Assembly (NCBI RefSeq): GCF_007752135.1
Contig: NZ_CP036298.1
Span: 2,976,001-3,040,000, forward strand
Direction of reading: 5' to 3'
DNA from: Aureliella helgolandensis
Lineage (GTDB): Bacteria > Planctomycetota > Planctomycetia > Pirellulales > Pirellulaceae
Length of the DNA stretch: 64,000 nt
Made by a program: the position numbers and the translations under genes
Shown: piece after piece, positions 34,923-42,951 of the stretch
Position numbering within the stretch: the first letter of the stretch is position 1
Layout of the letters: each line of letters starts with the position of its first letter
The notes under the pieces: model-generated
Databases searched by the model: none
Told to the model about the DNA's origin: nothing
What the model saw: the letters and a program-made list of their open reading frames with translations, nothing else

Positions 34923-36659
34923 CTAGAGGGGATCCCGAGTTGGCTGAGGACCATCGAGTACGATCTCTACAACGCCCAAGAGCTGTGCCAATTTGAAGGG
35001 CTTATAGAGCAAGGCTTTGGGATGCAAGCCAGCCTGCCGAGCTTTCACGATCGAGTGGCCGGGGTCGTAGCCGAAACCGGTCATCAGTGCCATCGGAACG
35101 CGTTCGGTAATCTGCAGCAATCGCAACATGAGTTGGTATCCGCTGTAATCTGGCAGATTGACGGCTGAGATGACCACGTCATAGGCAGCATCGAGCCGGC
35201 TGTTGCGATACATGCTACCTGCTTCGTCACCTGAATGGGCCGCTTCGACGATACAGCCAAAGCGTTCGAGGAGCATATGGGCGTCGTTCAAGACCTGCAG
35301 GTCGGAATCCACCACTAAGATCCGCTTACCACGTAGTTTGTGGTGCAATTGTTCGGTGCAGCCAGCGGGTAAAGCTTCGGCGGGAGCCATTTTTTGGCCA
35401 ATTTGCTGGATGACCCTGCGAATGTCGCGTGCCTCCTGCAAGATTCGTTGAAGTCGGTCGACGACTTCAGGGTCTTGGCCGATGTACTTCTCAATAACGC
35501 TCACCGCGTCATTGAGGATGTGATCCACTGGCAACGCCACTGCACTGTGAATGGCCTCACAGCTCTGCTGAGCCGCGTTGTTCTTTTGCGCGACCAACAA
35601 TTCAAGAGTGTTTAGAGCCACAGCGACGTCGCGCGAGAAGATCTCGAGAAATTGCAAGTCGGTGGAATCGAAGGCACAGACAACATTGCTCTCGACATTG
35701 ATTGTACCGATGATGGTGTCGTGCAGGATGAGCGGCACCGTTAGTGAACTGGCGGCTCCCGCAAATGCTTGAAGGTAGAGCGGATCTTGCCGTGCATCTT
35801 CGCAGAGATAGCTCTTGCCCGTGGAGGCTACGTAGCCGGTGACACCATTGCCCTGTGGCCGCGCATACAATTTTCGATCGGCTGCCTCTTGGTTGATGCC
35901 CACGCTGAGCAGCGGCATGAGGTTGCCGGTCGACTGCTCTAGAAGGCGGATCTCAATCACTTCCACATTCAGCAAATCGGCCGTGTAGTAGCGAATGTTG
36001 TCCTTGAGCAATTCGATCCTCGCGCTGGTATCCATGGCGAAGATCTCATCGGGCTTCAAGTCCGTGAGCTGTAGTCCAGCCTGGTGAATTGCGGCTAGCT
36101 TTTGTTGTTGCAGGATTTCGCTTGTAATGTCGCTAACCGTGGCCACTAACGCTGCATTGTCGGTGGCCGCATCGGTTAGCGGTGCGACGTGGACTTGGTA
36201 ATACCGATTGTCGTCCGTCTGCAACGTGCTGCTGCTGCTCATCCCAGTTGCCAATGCCGTATGGAACGGGCAGAAATCGGGGCCCATGATCTGCGGATTT
36301 CCCAAGATCGCATAGAAGTTATGGCCACCGGGAGATTCCAGGGGCGACCACATGCGCAGTCGGCTGTTGGCCCAGGTGACAATCATCTCGGAATTGATGA
36401 GAGCCACCCCATCGGGCATGCCATCCAAGATGCGCTCGCTCTGAAGAAGCCGCACGAATCCATCTTCGTTCGCACCTTCCCCACCATCGAGAAATACCCC
36501 TGAGTAGTTATATCGGGAGAGTTTGGAAAGCGCCTCTACTGGATTGCTTACCTCATCCACCATAAGGGATGGGGGGAATTCGATCCGATCGGGAGCGGCG
36601 GCGGGAGTCTCACCGGTAGTCGTGATTGGGCTTATTCGGAGAATCTTTTGTGGCGTCAT
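34923..36659 (-). CDS. PAS-GAF signalling protein with degenerate receiver domain
   Basis: Cytoplasmic protein of 578 residues. In order: an N-terminal fragment resembling half a receiver (about 25-60), PAS (about 75-180; 'RILDGMPDGVALINSEMIVTWANSRL'), GAF (about 205-355; 'LTVPLILHDTIIGTINVES'), a helical segment (375-420) like a dimerisation domain without an ATPase, and a C-terminal receiver (445-570). In that receiver the acidic pair (D451, D453), T527 and K553 are present, but the phosphoacceptor position reads Ala499 ('VVISAVNLPDYSG'), so classical phosphorylation is impossible. It is probably a protein-interaction module or stand-alone pseudo-receiver. The metallophosphoesterase gene follows. 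Confidence 0.85.
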   Translation of the reverse strand: MTPQKILRISPITTTGETPAAAPDRIEFPPSLMVDEVSNPVEALSKLSRYNYSGVFLDGGEGANEDGFVRLLQSERILDGMPDGVALINSEMIVTWANSRLRMWSPLESPGGHNFYAILGNPQIMGPDFCPFHTALATGMSSSSTLQTDDNRYYQVHVAPLTDAATDNAALVATVSDITSEILQQQKLAAIHQAGLQLTDLKPDEIFAMDTSARIELLKDNIRYYTADLLNVEVIEIRLLEQSTGNLMPLLSVGINQEAADRKLYARPQGNGVTGYVASTGKSYLCEDARQDPLYLQAFAGAASSLTVPLILHDTIIGTINVESNVVCAFDSTDLQFLEIFSRDVAVALNTLELLVAQKNNAAQQSCEAIHSAVALPVDHILNDAVSVIEKYIGQDPEVVDRLQRILQEARDIRRVIQQIGQKMAPAEALPAGCTEQLHHKLRGKRILVVDSDLQVLNDAHMLLERFGCIVEAAHSGDEAGSMYRNSRLDAAYDVVISAVNLPDYSGYQLMLRLLQITERVPMALMTGFGYDPGHSIVKARQAGLHPKALLYKPFKLAQLLGVVEIVLDGPQPTRDPL

Positions 36660-37519
36660 CTGCCAAGTGCTCCCAAGCGATCCAAATTAATACCTGAACA
36701 GACTCGATACCGCGGACTGCTACTACTTACAAAGAGTGTTCGTCCCTAGCCCTACTGACTATGTCGCAGCACTGCTGCTACGATACTATCTTGCAGTTCT
36801 GCTCGGCTTGCGTTGGGCAGTCTGAGCACCCTGCTAAAGCAATCTTCGAGGGCGCCTCAATCAGCTATCTTTTCTATTTCAATTTAATAGTCCAGATAAG
36901 TATACGGATCGGCATTTCAAACAGCAACGTCCTGAAAAATCATAGCGGAATTCCAACCCTAGATGCCCTAGAAACTTGTGCGATGCAACGCAAGGTCAAT
37001 CGCGGTGGCTCGTCGAATTGCAGTGCGGCGTGATATCCTCCCGCGAGCTCGATTCACGGTGCAGTGTCCGCCTTAGGGGGTTGCCGTAGGCAGCTTGATC
37101 CGTCTTCCATATTCGCGCCGTATGCGTGGAGTGGAATCTTCGATTTATCAACCATTTCCAAGTTGCTTTTGCTTAAACGGAGTTTATTCGGGAAGGAGTT
37201 TTTGAGCGAGTTGGGGTGGTAGACCTTGACGACTGGGCGCTTTCGAAAAAATACGGAAAATATAGCAACTATGGCTCGCGTAACGTCCACTATCAGCTAA
37301 ACTCTCAGGACAAAGTGCACCCAAACTCGCCAACAGCGGGGGAAATGCACATTGCAATGCTAGCTTCAATAAATGAAGCATGGGACTAACCTCTGTGGTT
37401 AGGTTTCCACAGAGGGCTGGAGCATACGCAACTCAATTTACGTACCTTGTTTACACGGTGTATCAAGGTTTTGCCGGGCTAGCCCGTCGGCCAAGTTGGT
37501 TCCTCGAGAGGAGATCCTC
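36660..37519. other. Long non-coding leader region before the YTV gene
   Basis: About 860 bp without a supported gene; a 90-codon frame at 36761-37033 has no signature. It is more AT-rich than its surroundings in places. Near the YTV gene lie a 9-bp-stem hairpin (37390-37415) and a smaller nested inverted repeat, CCTTG..CAAGG around TACA/TGTA (37445-37468). A Shine-Dalgarno-like GAGAGGAGATCCTC directly precedes the ATG at 37520, unusually good for this window. The length suggests a complex promoter or an RNA leader. Confidence 0.45.
37390..37415 (+). promoter_or_regulatory. Hairpin in the YTV gene leader
   Basis: CCTCTGTGG at 37390-37398 pairs exactly with CCACAGAGG at 37407-37415 across an 8-nt loop, about 105 bp before the start codon. 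There is no T-tract, so it is more likely an operator or an mRNA-stabilising stem than a terminator. Confidence 0.5.
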
Positions 37520-39310
37520 ATGAAGTTTCGCCCATTTTTCGCTTTGATGGGACTAGCCGCTATGTGCGTTGCCAGTTCCCTTCAAGCACAATGCAACAGC
37601 TGTGGTGGCTGTAGCTCGTGTGGCACTGTCGCCACTTCCGGTTGTTCGTCCTGCGGTGGCAATGGTGCCGCTGGTATGGCTGGCAACGGATCCGCTTGTG
37701 GATGTGGCGTTAGCTACACCACGAAGACCGTCATGGTTCCTCAGTATGTATCTGAGACCCAAACCGTGACCGTTACCGAAATGAAGCAAGAAACCCGTCA
37801 ACGCACTGTAAACGTTGTCAAGAGTGTGCCAAGCACTGAAACCCGCACACGCACCATCACCAAGATGGTTCCCCGTCAAGAAACCAAGACTCAGGAATAC
37901 ACTGAGATGGTTCCTTCGGTAACTCAAGAAACCTACACCGTTCAAGTACCTGTTACTACGCAAGTGGACCAAGAGTACACCGTTTCCGTTCCTAAGATGG
38001 AAACCATCGAAGTTCCTTATACCGTTTCGGTTCCTTACACTGAAGTGCAACAACAAGAATACACTGTCAATGTTCCGGTTACGGAAATGATTGAGCAGTC
38101 GTACACCGTTTGTGTGCCTTACACCGAAATGATCGAGCAGAGCTACGTTGTCAACGTGCCTTACACCGAAACTGTAACGCGCAACTACAACGTTCAAGTT
38201 CCTCATACGGAAACTGTTGAGCAAAGCTACCAAGTACGTGTTCCTTACCAAGAAACCGTAACCGCGACTCGTAACGTATGCCAACGCATTCCTGTTACGT
38301 CCTACCGCACTGTTTCCCGCGATATGGGCAGCTACCAAACTGAGCAAGTACAAGTTCCTTGTGGCACTAGCCACTCGGCTGGACATGCTCATGGTGGACG
38401 TCGTCTAGGTGGCCGTCTGTGCGGTGGTTGCCGAGCTAGCACTTGTGGTAGCTGTGGCGGATGCAGCAGCTGCGGAAGCTGCAACAGCGGCTGTGACAGC
38501 TGTGGTGGCGGTGCTGCTGGCGGTTGTGCTCCTGCAATGACGACTGTTTGCCGTCGCGTTTGGGTTCCTAATGTCGTTACGGAACAAGTTCCTTACACGT
38601 CCTACACCACCCAAACCGTTCAACAGCCTTACACCTACACGGTCAACAAGTGCCGCGTTGAAACTCGCACTCGTTCGGTTAACGTAACTCGTTACACCAC
38701 CGAAACTCAGTCGCGTGAAGTTGCGGTACAACGTTGCCGTCAAGAAACGAAAGTACGTCAAGTACCAGTAACTCGCATGCGTCAAGAAACTCGTACTCGT
38801 CAAGTACCTGTTACCAAGTGCGTACAAGAAACTCGTACTCGTGACATCACTGTTACCAAGTGCCGTCAAGAAGAGCGAACTCGTCAACAACAAGTTTGCA
38901 AGATGGTTCAAGAAACTCGCACTCGCAAAGTGAATCAAACCACTTGCACCAGCGAAGAGCGTACCCGCGACGTAACGACCATGGTTCCAACGACCAAGAC
39001 TCGTGAGTACACCGTCACGGTTTGCGAGCCAGTTTCGGAAGAGCAAGAATACCAAGTTACGGTGTACAACCAAGTAACCGAAGAGAAGACCGAAGACTAC
39101 ACCGTTTGCGTACCTGTTCAGGTCCAAAAGGAAGTCCAAGTACAGAAGTGCGTGATGGTTGCTCAAGAAGTAACCGTTCCTGTCAGCAACGGCTGTGGCG
39201 GCGCTGTTAGCGCTTGCGGCGGAAGTGCTGGTTGTGCAAGTGCTGGTTGTGCAAGTGCTGGTTGTGGCGGCTGCGGAGCAGCTGTCTCCAGCGGTTGTGG
39301 CTGCCGTTAG
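37520..39310 (+). CDS. Cysteine-rich YTV-repeat cell-surface protein
   Basis: Exported repetitive protein (596 residues) matching the planctomycete YTV repeat family (PF07639). A signal peptide (about 1-23, ending 'SSLQA') precedes a Cys/Gly-rich segment, then a first array of 'EYTVSVP' and 'YTEMIEQSYTVCVP' repeats (about 75-280), a central Cys/Gly-rich hinge (about 285-340), a second array of 'CRQETRTRQVPVT'-type Arg/Thr repeats (about 370-500), further YTV units, and a Cys/Gly/Ala tail ending 'SSGCGCR'. Such proteins are believed to belong to the proteinaceous planctomycete cell wall, with disulphide cross-links. Codons are biased to T/A-ending forms (GTT, CCT, CGT, CAA), unlike its neighbours, which suggests very high expression. 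Monocistronic, with strong ribosome site and terminator. Confidence 0.9.
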   Translation: MKFRPFFALMGLAAMCVASSLQAQCNSCGGCSSCGTVATSGCSSCGGNGAAGMAGNGSACGCGVSYTTKTVMVPQYVSETQTVTVTEMKQETRQRTVNVVKSVPSTETRTRTITKMVPRQETKTQEYTEMVPSVTQETYTVQVPVTTQVDQEYTVSVPKMETIEVPYTVSVPYTEVQQQEYTVNVPVTEMIEQSYTVCVPYTEMIEQSYVVNVPYTETVTRNYNVQVPHTETVEQSYQVRVPYQETVTATRNVCQRIPVTSYRTVSRDMGSYQTEQVQVPCGTSHSAGHAHGGRRLGGRLCGGCRASTCGSCGGCSSCGSCNSGCDSCGGGAAGGCAPAMTTVCRRVWVPNVVTEQVPYTSYTTQTVQQPYTYTVNKCRVETRTRSVNVTRYTTETQSREVAVQRCRQETKVRQVPVTRMRQETRTRQVPVTKCVQETRTRDITVTKCRQEERTRQQQVCKMVQETRTRKVNQTTCTSEERTRDVTTMVPTTKTREYTVTVCEPVSEEQEYQVTVYNQVTEEKTEDYTVCVPVQVQKEVQVQKCVMVAQEVTVPVSNGCGGAVSACGGSAGCASAGCASAGCGGCGAAVSSGCGCR

Positions 39311-39353
39311 TTCGCAGCGGACTTCTGACTAAATTGGTCAGAATCTAGAATCT

Positions 39354-39387
39354 AAAAGCCAGCGGTCCAGTGTGATCGCTGGCTTTT
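39354..39387 (+). terminator. Rho-independent terminator of the YTV gene
   Basis: AAAAGCCAGCG at 39354-39364 pairs exactly with CGCTGGCTTTT at 39377-39387 across a 12-nt loop, followed by further Ts. It lies 44 bp after the stop codon. This is the clearest intrinsic terminator in the window. Confidence 0.92.
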
Positions 39388-39830
39388 TTCGTTTCCATTG
39401 GACACCGCTTCCATTACCTGGGCTATCCCCAGCCCGCCAAACGGCCAGCCAACCTCGCTGCATCGGCCGGATCTCTATGGGGCACGTGCGAGGATGACGG
39501 GCGTTTTCGAACCCACCCAAGATTCATAAGCCGAATCGCACCACAGCCACAGCGCCCCCAGACTTCTGTCGGCCGCGGGTTGATTCGACCCGTGGCAATC
39601 CGCCCGCGTCCCGCGATTGTTGGTTGCAACGCGCAACGCCGACTCATTGGTCATCTACCGCCTCTCCGCTGTATCGATGGGAGACTTGTCGGCAGGAGGG
39701 GAGTTCTTGCAGGGCAGTTCCACGTCTGGTGAAGCCCGCGCGAGAATGAGAGGCTTGGGCAAACCCTTAGGGCTGGACTCCCGGTAGATGCTGACTGGCA
39801 CTTGCTCACTGCGGCTGGTTTCGCCGTCGA
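39388..39830. other. Intergenic, no gene seen
   Basis: Between the YTV terminator and the end of the FHA gene no coding frame with protein-like composition is seen. Open frames here are antisense or frame shadows. Confidence 0.4.
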
Positions 39831-40268
39831 CTACCGCCCCATCAATTTCGCCCACCAGGATTTTTCTTCGCGCAAGGGGACGGGTTTGAAGGGCTCCATC
39901 GGCTGAGTTGCGTAAACGCTCCCTTGAGGCCGCGTGGTCGTTGGTCGCTTTACGCGCGTCTGCTGATCTTCGGCACTGGAAAAATCGACTTCCAGCAACA
40001 GAGCCCCAATCTGAATGACTTGGCCGGGCATCAGAATTGCCTGCTGGACACGACTGTCGTTGACATAAGTCCCGTTGGTTGATCCAAGGTCTTTGATGAG
40101 CAGCGCTCCCTCGGCATTTAATGCCAACTGGCAATGCTTGCGACTGATGGAATCGTGGTCAATGCATAGTGCAATGCCTGGTTCGCGACCAACCACCGCC
40201 GGTGGGGTGAAGAACCAACTGCAGGCTGAAAGACCATCGACGTGGTTCTTGAGCACTAACTTATACAT
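39831..40268 (-). CDS. FHA domain protein
   Basis: Phosphothreonine-reading protein of 145 residues. The forkhead-associated domain (about 22-98) has its hallmark residues: 'VVGREPG' (Gly-Arg), 'SISRKHCQL' (Ser and His) and 'DLGSTNGTYVND' (Asn-Gly). The last 45 residues are a flexible Thr/Arg/Pro-rich tail ending in Trp-Trp ('EEKSWWAKLMGR'), which may itself be a phosphorylation or docking site. It is divergent from the ECF sigma/kinase operon 300 bp away, so its ligand could be a target of that kinase (inference). Cytoplasmic. Confidence 0.92.
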   Translation of the reverse strand: MYKLVLKNHVDGLSACSWFFTPPAVVGREPGIALCIDHDSISRKHCQLALNAEGALLIKDLGSTNGTYVNDSRVQQAILMPGQVIQIGALLLEVDFSSAEDQQTRVKRPTTTRPQGSVYATQPMEPFKPVPLREEKSWWAKLMGR

Positions 40269-40568
40269 GCTGCAACTCGCCGTTTACGATTAGTGAGATG
40301 AGATAAGAATAAGAAAAGGAGCCACCCTAGAAAAGGCAGGGCGGCGTACCTGTTGGGCGGACGCGAGCTATCGAGTGGCTTGCGCGTGCTACGGCAGGTA
40401 GGCCACGCCTGAGGGGTGGATGCCTATTACTGCATTCTAGACAGAGCTCGTGCGCCAAAATGGTTCTTGGCCGGATGTTTTTTTGCAAATTTGCCAAAAT
40501 CTACTGTAAGCAAATCCCTAAACTACGGAGTAACTTACTGTCCACCGTCACCTTCGCGAGGAATTCCC
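40269..40568. promoter_or_regulatory. Divergent region between FHA and ECF sigma genes
   Basis: No gene is seen. It must contain the promoters of both divergent units. The open frame leading into the sigma gene extends back to 40416, but those 51 codons lack family similarity. No clear operator repeat stands out. Confidence 0.4.
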
Positions 40569-41276
40569 ATGGCAGAGTTTCCGGAAACGCGAGTCAGCTT
40601 GATCCTCAGATTGTCGGAACCTACCGACGTTCAGGCCTGGCAAGAGTTCTCTGATATCTACACGCCAGCTCTGCTTGCCATCGCCCACCGCAAGGGACTG
40701 CAGGCTGCGGACGCTGAGGATGTGGCACAAGAGATCTTATTTGGGGTCGCGCGTGCCGTGGAGCGTTTTCGGCCCGATGCGTCGCGGGCCAAATTTCGGA
40801 CTTGGCTGTGCCGCATTGCCCACAACCTGATCGCGGACTTCTGGGCGGGGCGTAGCAAGCGTCCTGTGTCCCAAGCTCTCACCGACAGCTGGCTGGATCA
40901 CTTGGTGTCCGGGGAAGCCAACGCACCTGATGAGTTGATGCTGGGGGATCTGCAAGCGGCCATCTTTCGTGTGGCCGCCAAACGCGTCGCGCGGCGGGTG
41001 GCCAACGACACTTGGCAGGCCTTCGAGCGGACGGCCATCCAACGCCTTGAGCCATCCCAGGTAGGAACGCAACTCGGCATGTCTCTCGGAAGCGTGTATG
41101 TGGCGCGATGCCGTGTTCTGCGACTGCTCCGCGATGAGGTTGAACAGCTTCAAAAAATCTATGCCGACTTCGATACCGCCGAGCAGTGGGGCGAAGCAGC
41201 TGGGGCGGACGTCGGTGAATTCGACGAATTGGGGTTGGGGGAGAGCGCATTTCTAGATCGAGGACCAGAGCAATGA
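40569..41276 (+). CDS. ECF RNA polymerase sigma factor (planctomycete kinase-linked type)
   Basis: Sigma-70 family factor of 235 residues from the ATG at 40569 (MAEFPETRVSLI). Region 2 is 'AEDVAQEILFGVARAVERFRPD' followed by 'FRTWLCRIAHNLIADFWAGR', and region 4 is 'RLEPSQVGTQLGMSLGSVYVARCRVLRLLRDEV' with a recognisable helix-turn-helix. The segment between is longer than in most ECF factors, and an acidic tail of about 35 residues follows region 4; both fit the planctomycete groups linked to kinases. Its stop overlaps the kinase start by 4 bp (ATGA), so the two are made together. It has no separate anti-sigma gene; the kinase carries the zinc motif instead. Confidence 0.9.
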   Translation: MAEFPETRVSLILRLSEPTDVQAWQEFSDIYTPALLAIAHRKGLQAADAEDVAQEILFGVARAVERFRPDASRAKFRTWLCRIAHNLIADFWAGRSKRPVSQALTDSWLDHLVSGEANAPDELMLGDLQAAIFRVAAKRVARRVANDTWQAFERTAIQRLEPSQVGTQLGMSLGSVYVARCRVLRLLRDEVEQLQKIYADFDTAEQWGEAAGADVGEFDELGLGESAFLDRGPEQ

Positions 41277-42883
41277 GTAACGATCATCCACGGCAGTCAC
41301 GCGCCGCGCACTGCCTTAGCCAAGAACAATTGCTCGATGTGTTGCTCCCCCTGGCTCCCTACGACCAACGCGTTGATGCGCACTTGAGTGCCTGCACGGC
41401 CTGTTGTGACAGATTGTCCGAAATCGCGGGAGACCAGGCGTGGTGGTCTGCGGCTGAAACCTACCTGTCCGTTGCCGCAGAACCCGCAGCAGCCCGGGTG
41501 GCCCAGTCGGTGTGCGCTCTGATCTCGGAGCCTGGCAAAAGCGATGAACGCGACCCGCTTGGCCAACACGAGTTGTCGCAATTGAAGAGCCTGCTTGATC
41601 CGCCCAGTCACCCAGAGCTGTTGGGGCGAATTGGTCGCTATGAGTTGGAGCAACTGGTGGGACGAGGGGGGATGGGGCTGGTGTTTCGCGGCCGAGATAC
41701 GGAACTGCATCGGGTGGTGGCGGTGAAGCTGATCGCCAGTCATTTGCGTCCGTTGGGGGCCGCCCGCGAGCGTTTCATTCGCGAAGCGAGAGCGTGCGCG
41801 TCGCTGGCCCATCCGCATATTGTCGCGATTCACGATGTGATTACCGATTCCGCTTTGCCGGCGATTGTCATGCAATACGTCGCCGGTCCGACCTTGGAAG
41901 CTTGGCTGAAAGAACGAGGTTCGCTTTCCTGGCAGCAGGTACTGCAAATCGCGACGCAGCTGACCGATGCGCTTGTTGTCGCTCATCAACACGGATTGGT
42001 GCACCGCGATATAAAACCAGGCAATGTGTTGTTGGAAGCGGATGGTTCTCGAGCCCTGCTCACCGATTTTGGATTGGTACGAGCTCTCGACGAAGCTACG
42101 CTCACCCACACGGGCGCCCTGGCCGGCACTCCCGATTTCATGTCGCCCGAGCAGGCGCGAGGCAAGAGCGTCGATGGGCGAAGTGATCTGTTTTCTCTGG
42201 GAGCCCTGATGTACGTGATGCTAACTGGGCACCCACCTTTTCGCGCTCCCGAGCCGCTGGCCATTCTGCACCGCATCTGCAATGAGCCTCATCGCTCTAT
42301 TGCTCAGTACCGCGATGATGTTCCCGCGGAAGTAGCGAGATTGGTCGATCGACTACTAAACAAAGAACCCAAACGTCGTTTTGCCGGTGCGGAGGAATTG
42401 CGAGAGCGCTTGCTCCAGTTGAGTCGTTCGTCCTTGCATCTCAGTCATCGTCGAAAGCGTCGCCTCCCATGGTTGGTGGGAGCATTGAGTCTCGTTGCTG
42501 TACTTGGATTCGCGAGCTGGAGCACTCTGGCCCGTTGGATTCCGGGCGGAGGTAGCACATCCAGTTGGTACTCCACCGATGCGCCACACAATCCAGCATG
42601 GTTCGGCAACAGCGACCATGAGCAAGGTGCCGACTATGCGGGATCACTGAATGATCTCAATCGAAACGCCACATCAAAAACCAATTTCCAAGTTCTGCAA
42701 GAATTGGACACTTCTATTGCAAAGATCAAGGAGCAGACCAGCCGGCTTGTCCAACGCTACTCGTCAGCTGGGGCTCCGGGAAGTACCAGCGAAAACTGGA
42801 ACGCGGTGCCTAGATTCGAAACCGATATGGCAGCCTTGCAGCAAGCCGTCGGGCGCTTGCGGCTCGAGATGCGTCAGGAGTAG
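41273..42883 (+). CDS. Ser/Thr protein kinase with N-terminal anti-sigma-type zinc motif
   Basis: Hanks-type kinase of 536 residues. Residues 37-44 read H-x3-C-x2-C (His37, Cys41, Cys44), the core of zinc anti-sigma (ZAS) domains. The kinase domain spans about 122-385: glycine loop 'GRGGMGLVFRG', Lys152, 'HRDIKPGN' (Asp246), DFG at 265-267, and 'GTPDFMSPEQARG'. All catalytic residues are present, so it should be active. One membrane helix (about 399-417) follows, and the last ~115 residues would be periplasmic, predicted helical, with no PASTA repeats. Translationally coupled to the ECF factor. A model in which the kinase tethers and releases the sigma factor is inference. Confidence 0.93.
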   Translation: MSNDHPRQSRAAHCLSQEQLLDVLLPLAPYDQRVDAHLSACTACCDRLSEIAGDQAWWSAAETYLSVAAEPAAARVAQSVCALISEPGKSDERDPLGQHELSQLKSLLDPPSHPELLGRIGRYELEQLVGRGGMGLVFRGRDTELHRVVAVKLIASHLRPLGAARERFIREARACASLAHPHIVAIHDVITDSALPAIVMQYVAGPTLEAWLKERGSLSWQQVLQIATQLTDALVVAHQHGLVHRDIKPGNVLLEADGSRALLTDFGLVRALDEATLTHTGALAGTPDFMSPEQARGKSVDGRSDLFSLGALMYVMLTGHPPFRAPEPLAILHRICNEPHRSIAQYRDDVPAEVARLVDRLLNKEPKRRFAGAEELRERLLQLSRSSLHLSHRRKRRLPWLVGALSLVAVLGFASWSTLARWIPGGGSTSSWYSTDAPHNPAWFGNSDHEQGADYAGSLNDLNRNATSKTNFQVLQELDTSIAKIKEQTSRLVQRYSSAGAPGSTSENWNAVPRFETDMAALQQAVGRLRLEMRQE

Positions 42884-42951
42884 CAGCACTAGTTTCCCTC
42901 TTTCTCATTCAACAACTCTTCTCAACCTCATTTAGCTTCTGGAGACTCGCG

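Noticed and set aside
36761-37033. 90-codon open frame in the YTV leader region
   Set aside because: No protein signature, no ribosome site and no downstream partner; composition is like non-coding sequence.
37553-39166. Long antisense frames across the YTV gene, rich in Asn/His/Leu/Arg
   Set aside because: Repetitive coding sequence on the plus strand produces open antisense frames; they have no signal, motif or start context.
40416-40568. N-terminal extension of the ECF sigma factor by 51 codons
   Set aside because: The extra residues are Cys/aromatic-rich and unlike any sigma N-terminus; the ATG at 40569 starts right at region 2 context.
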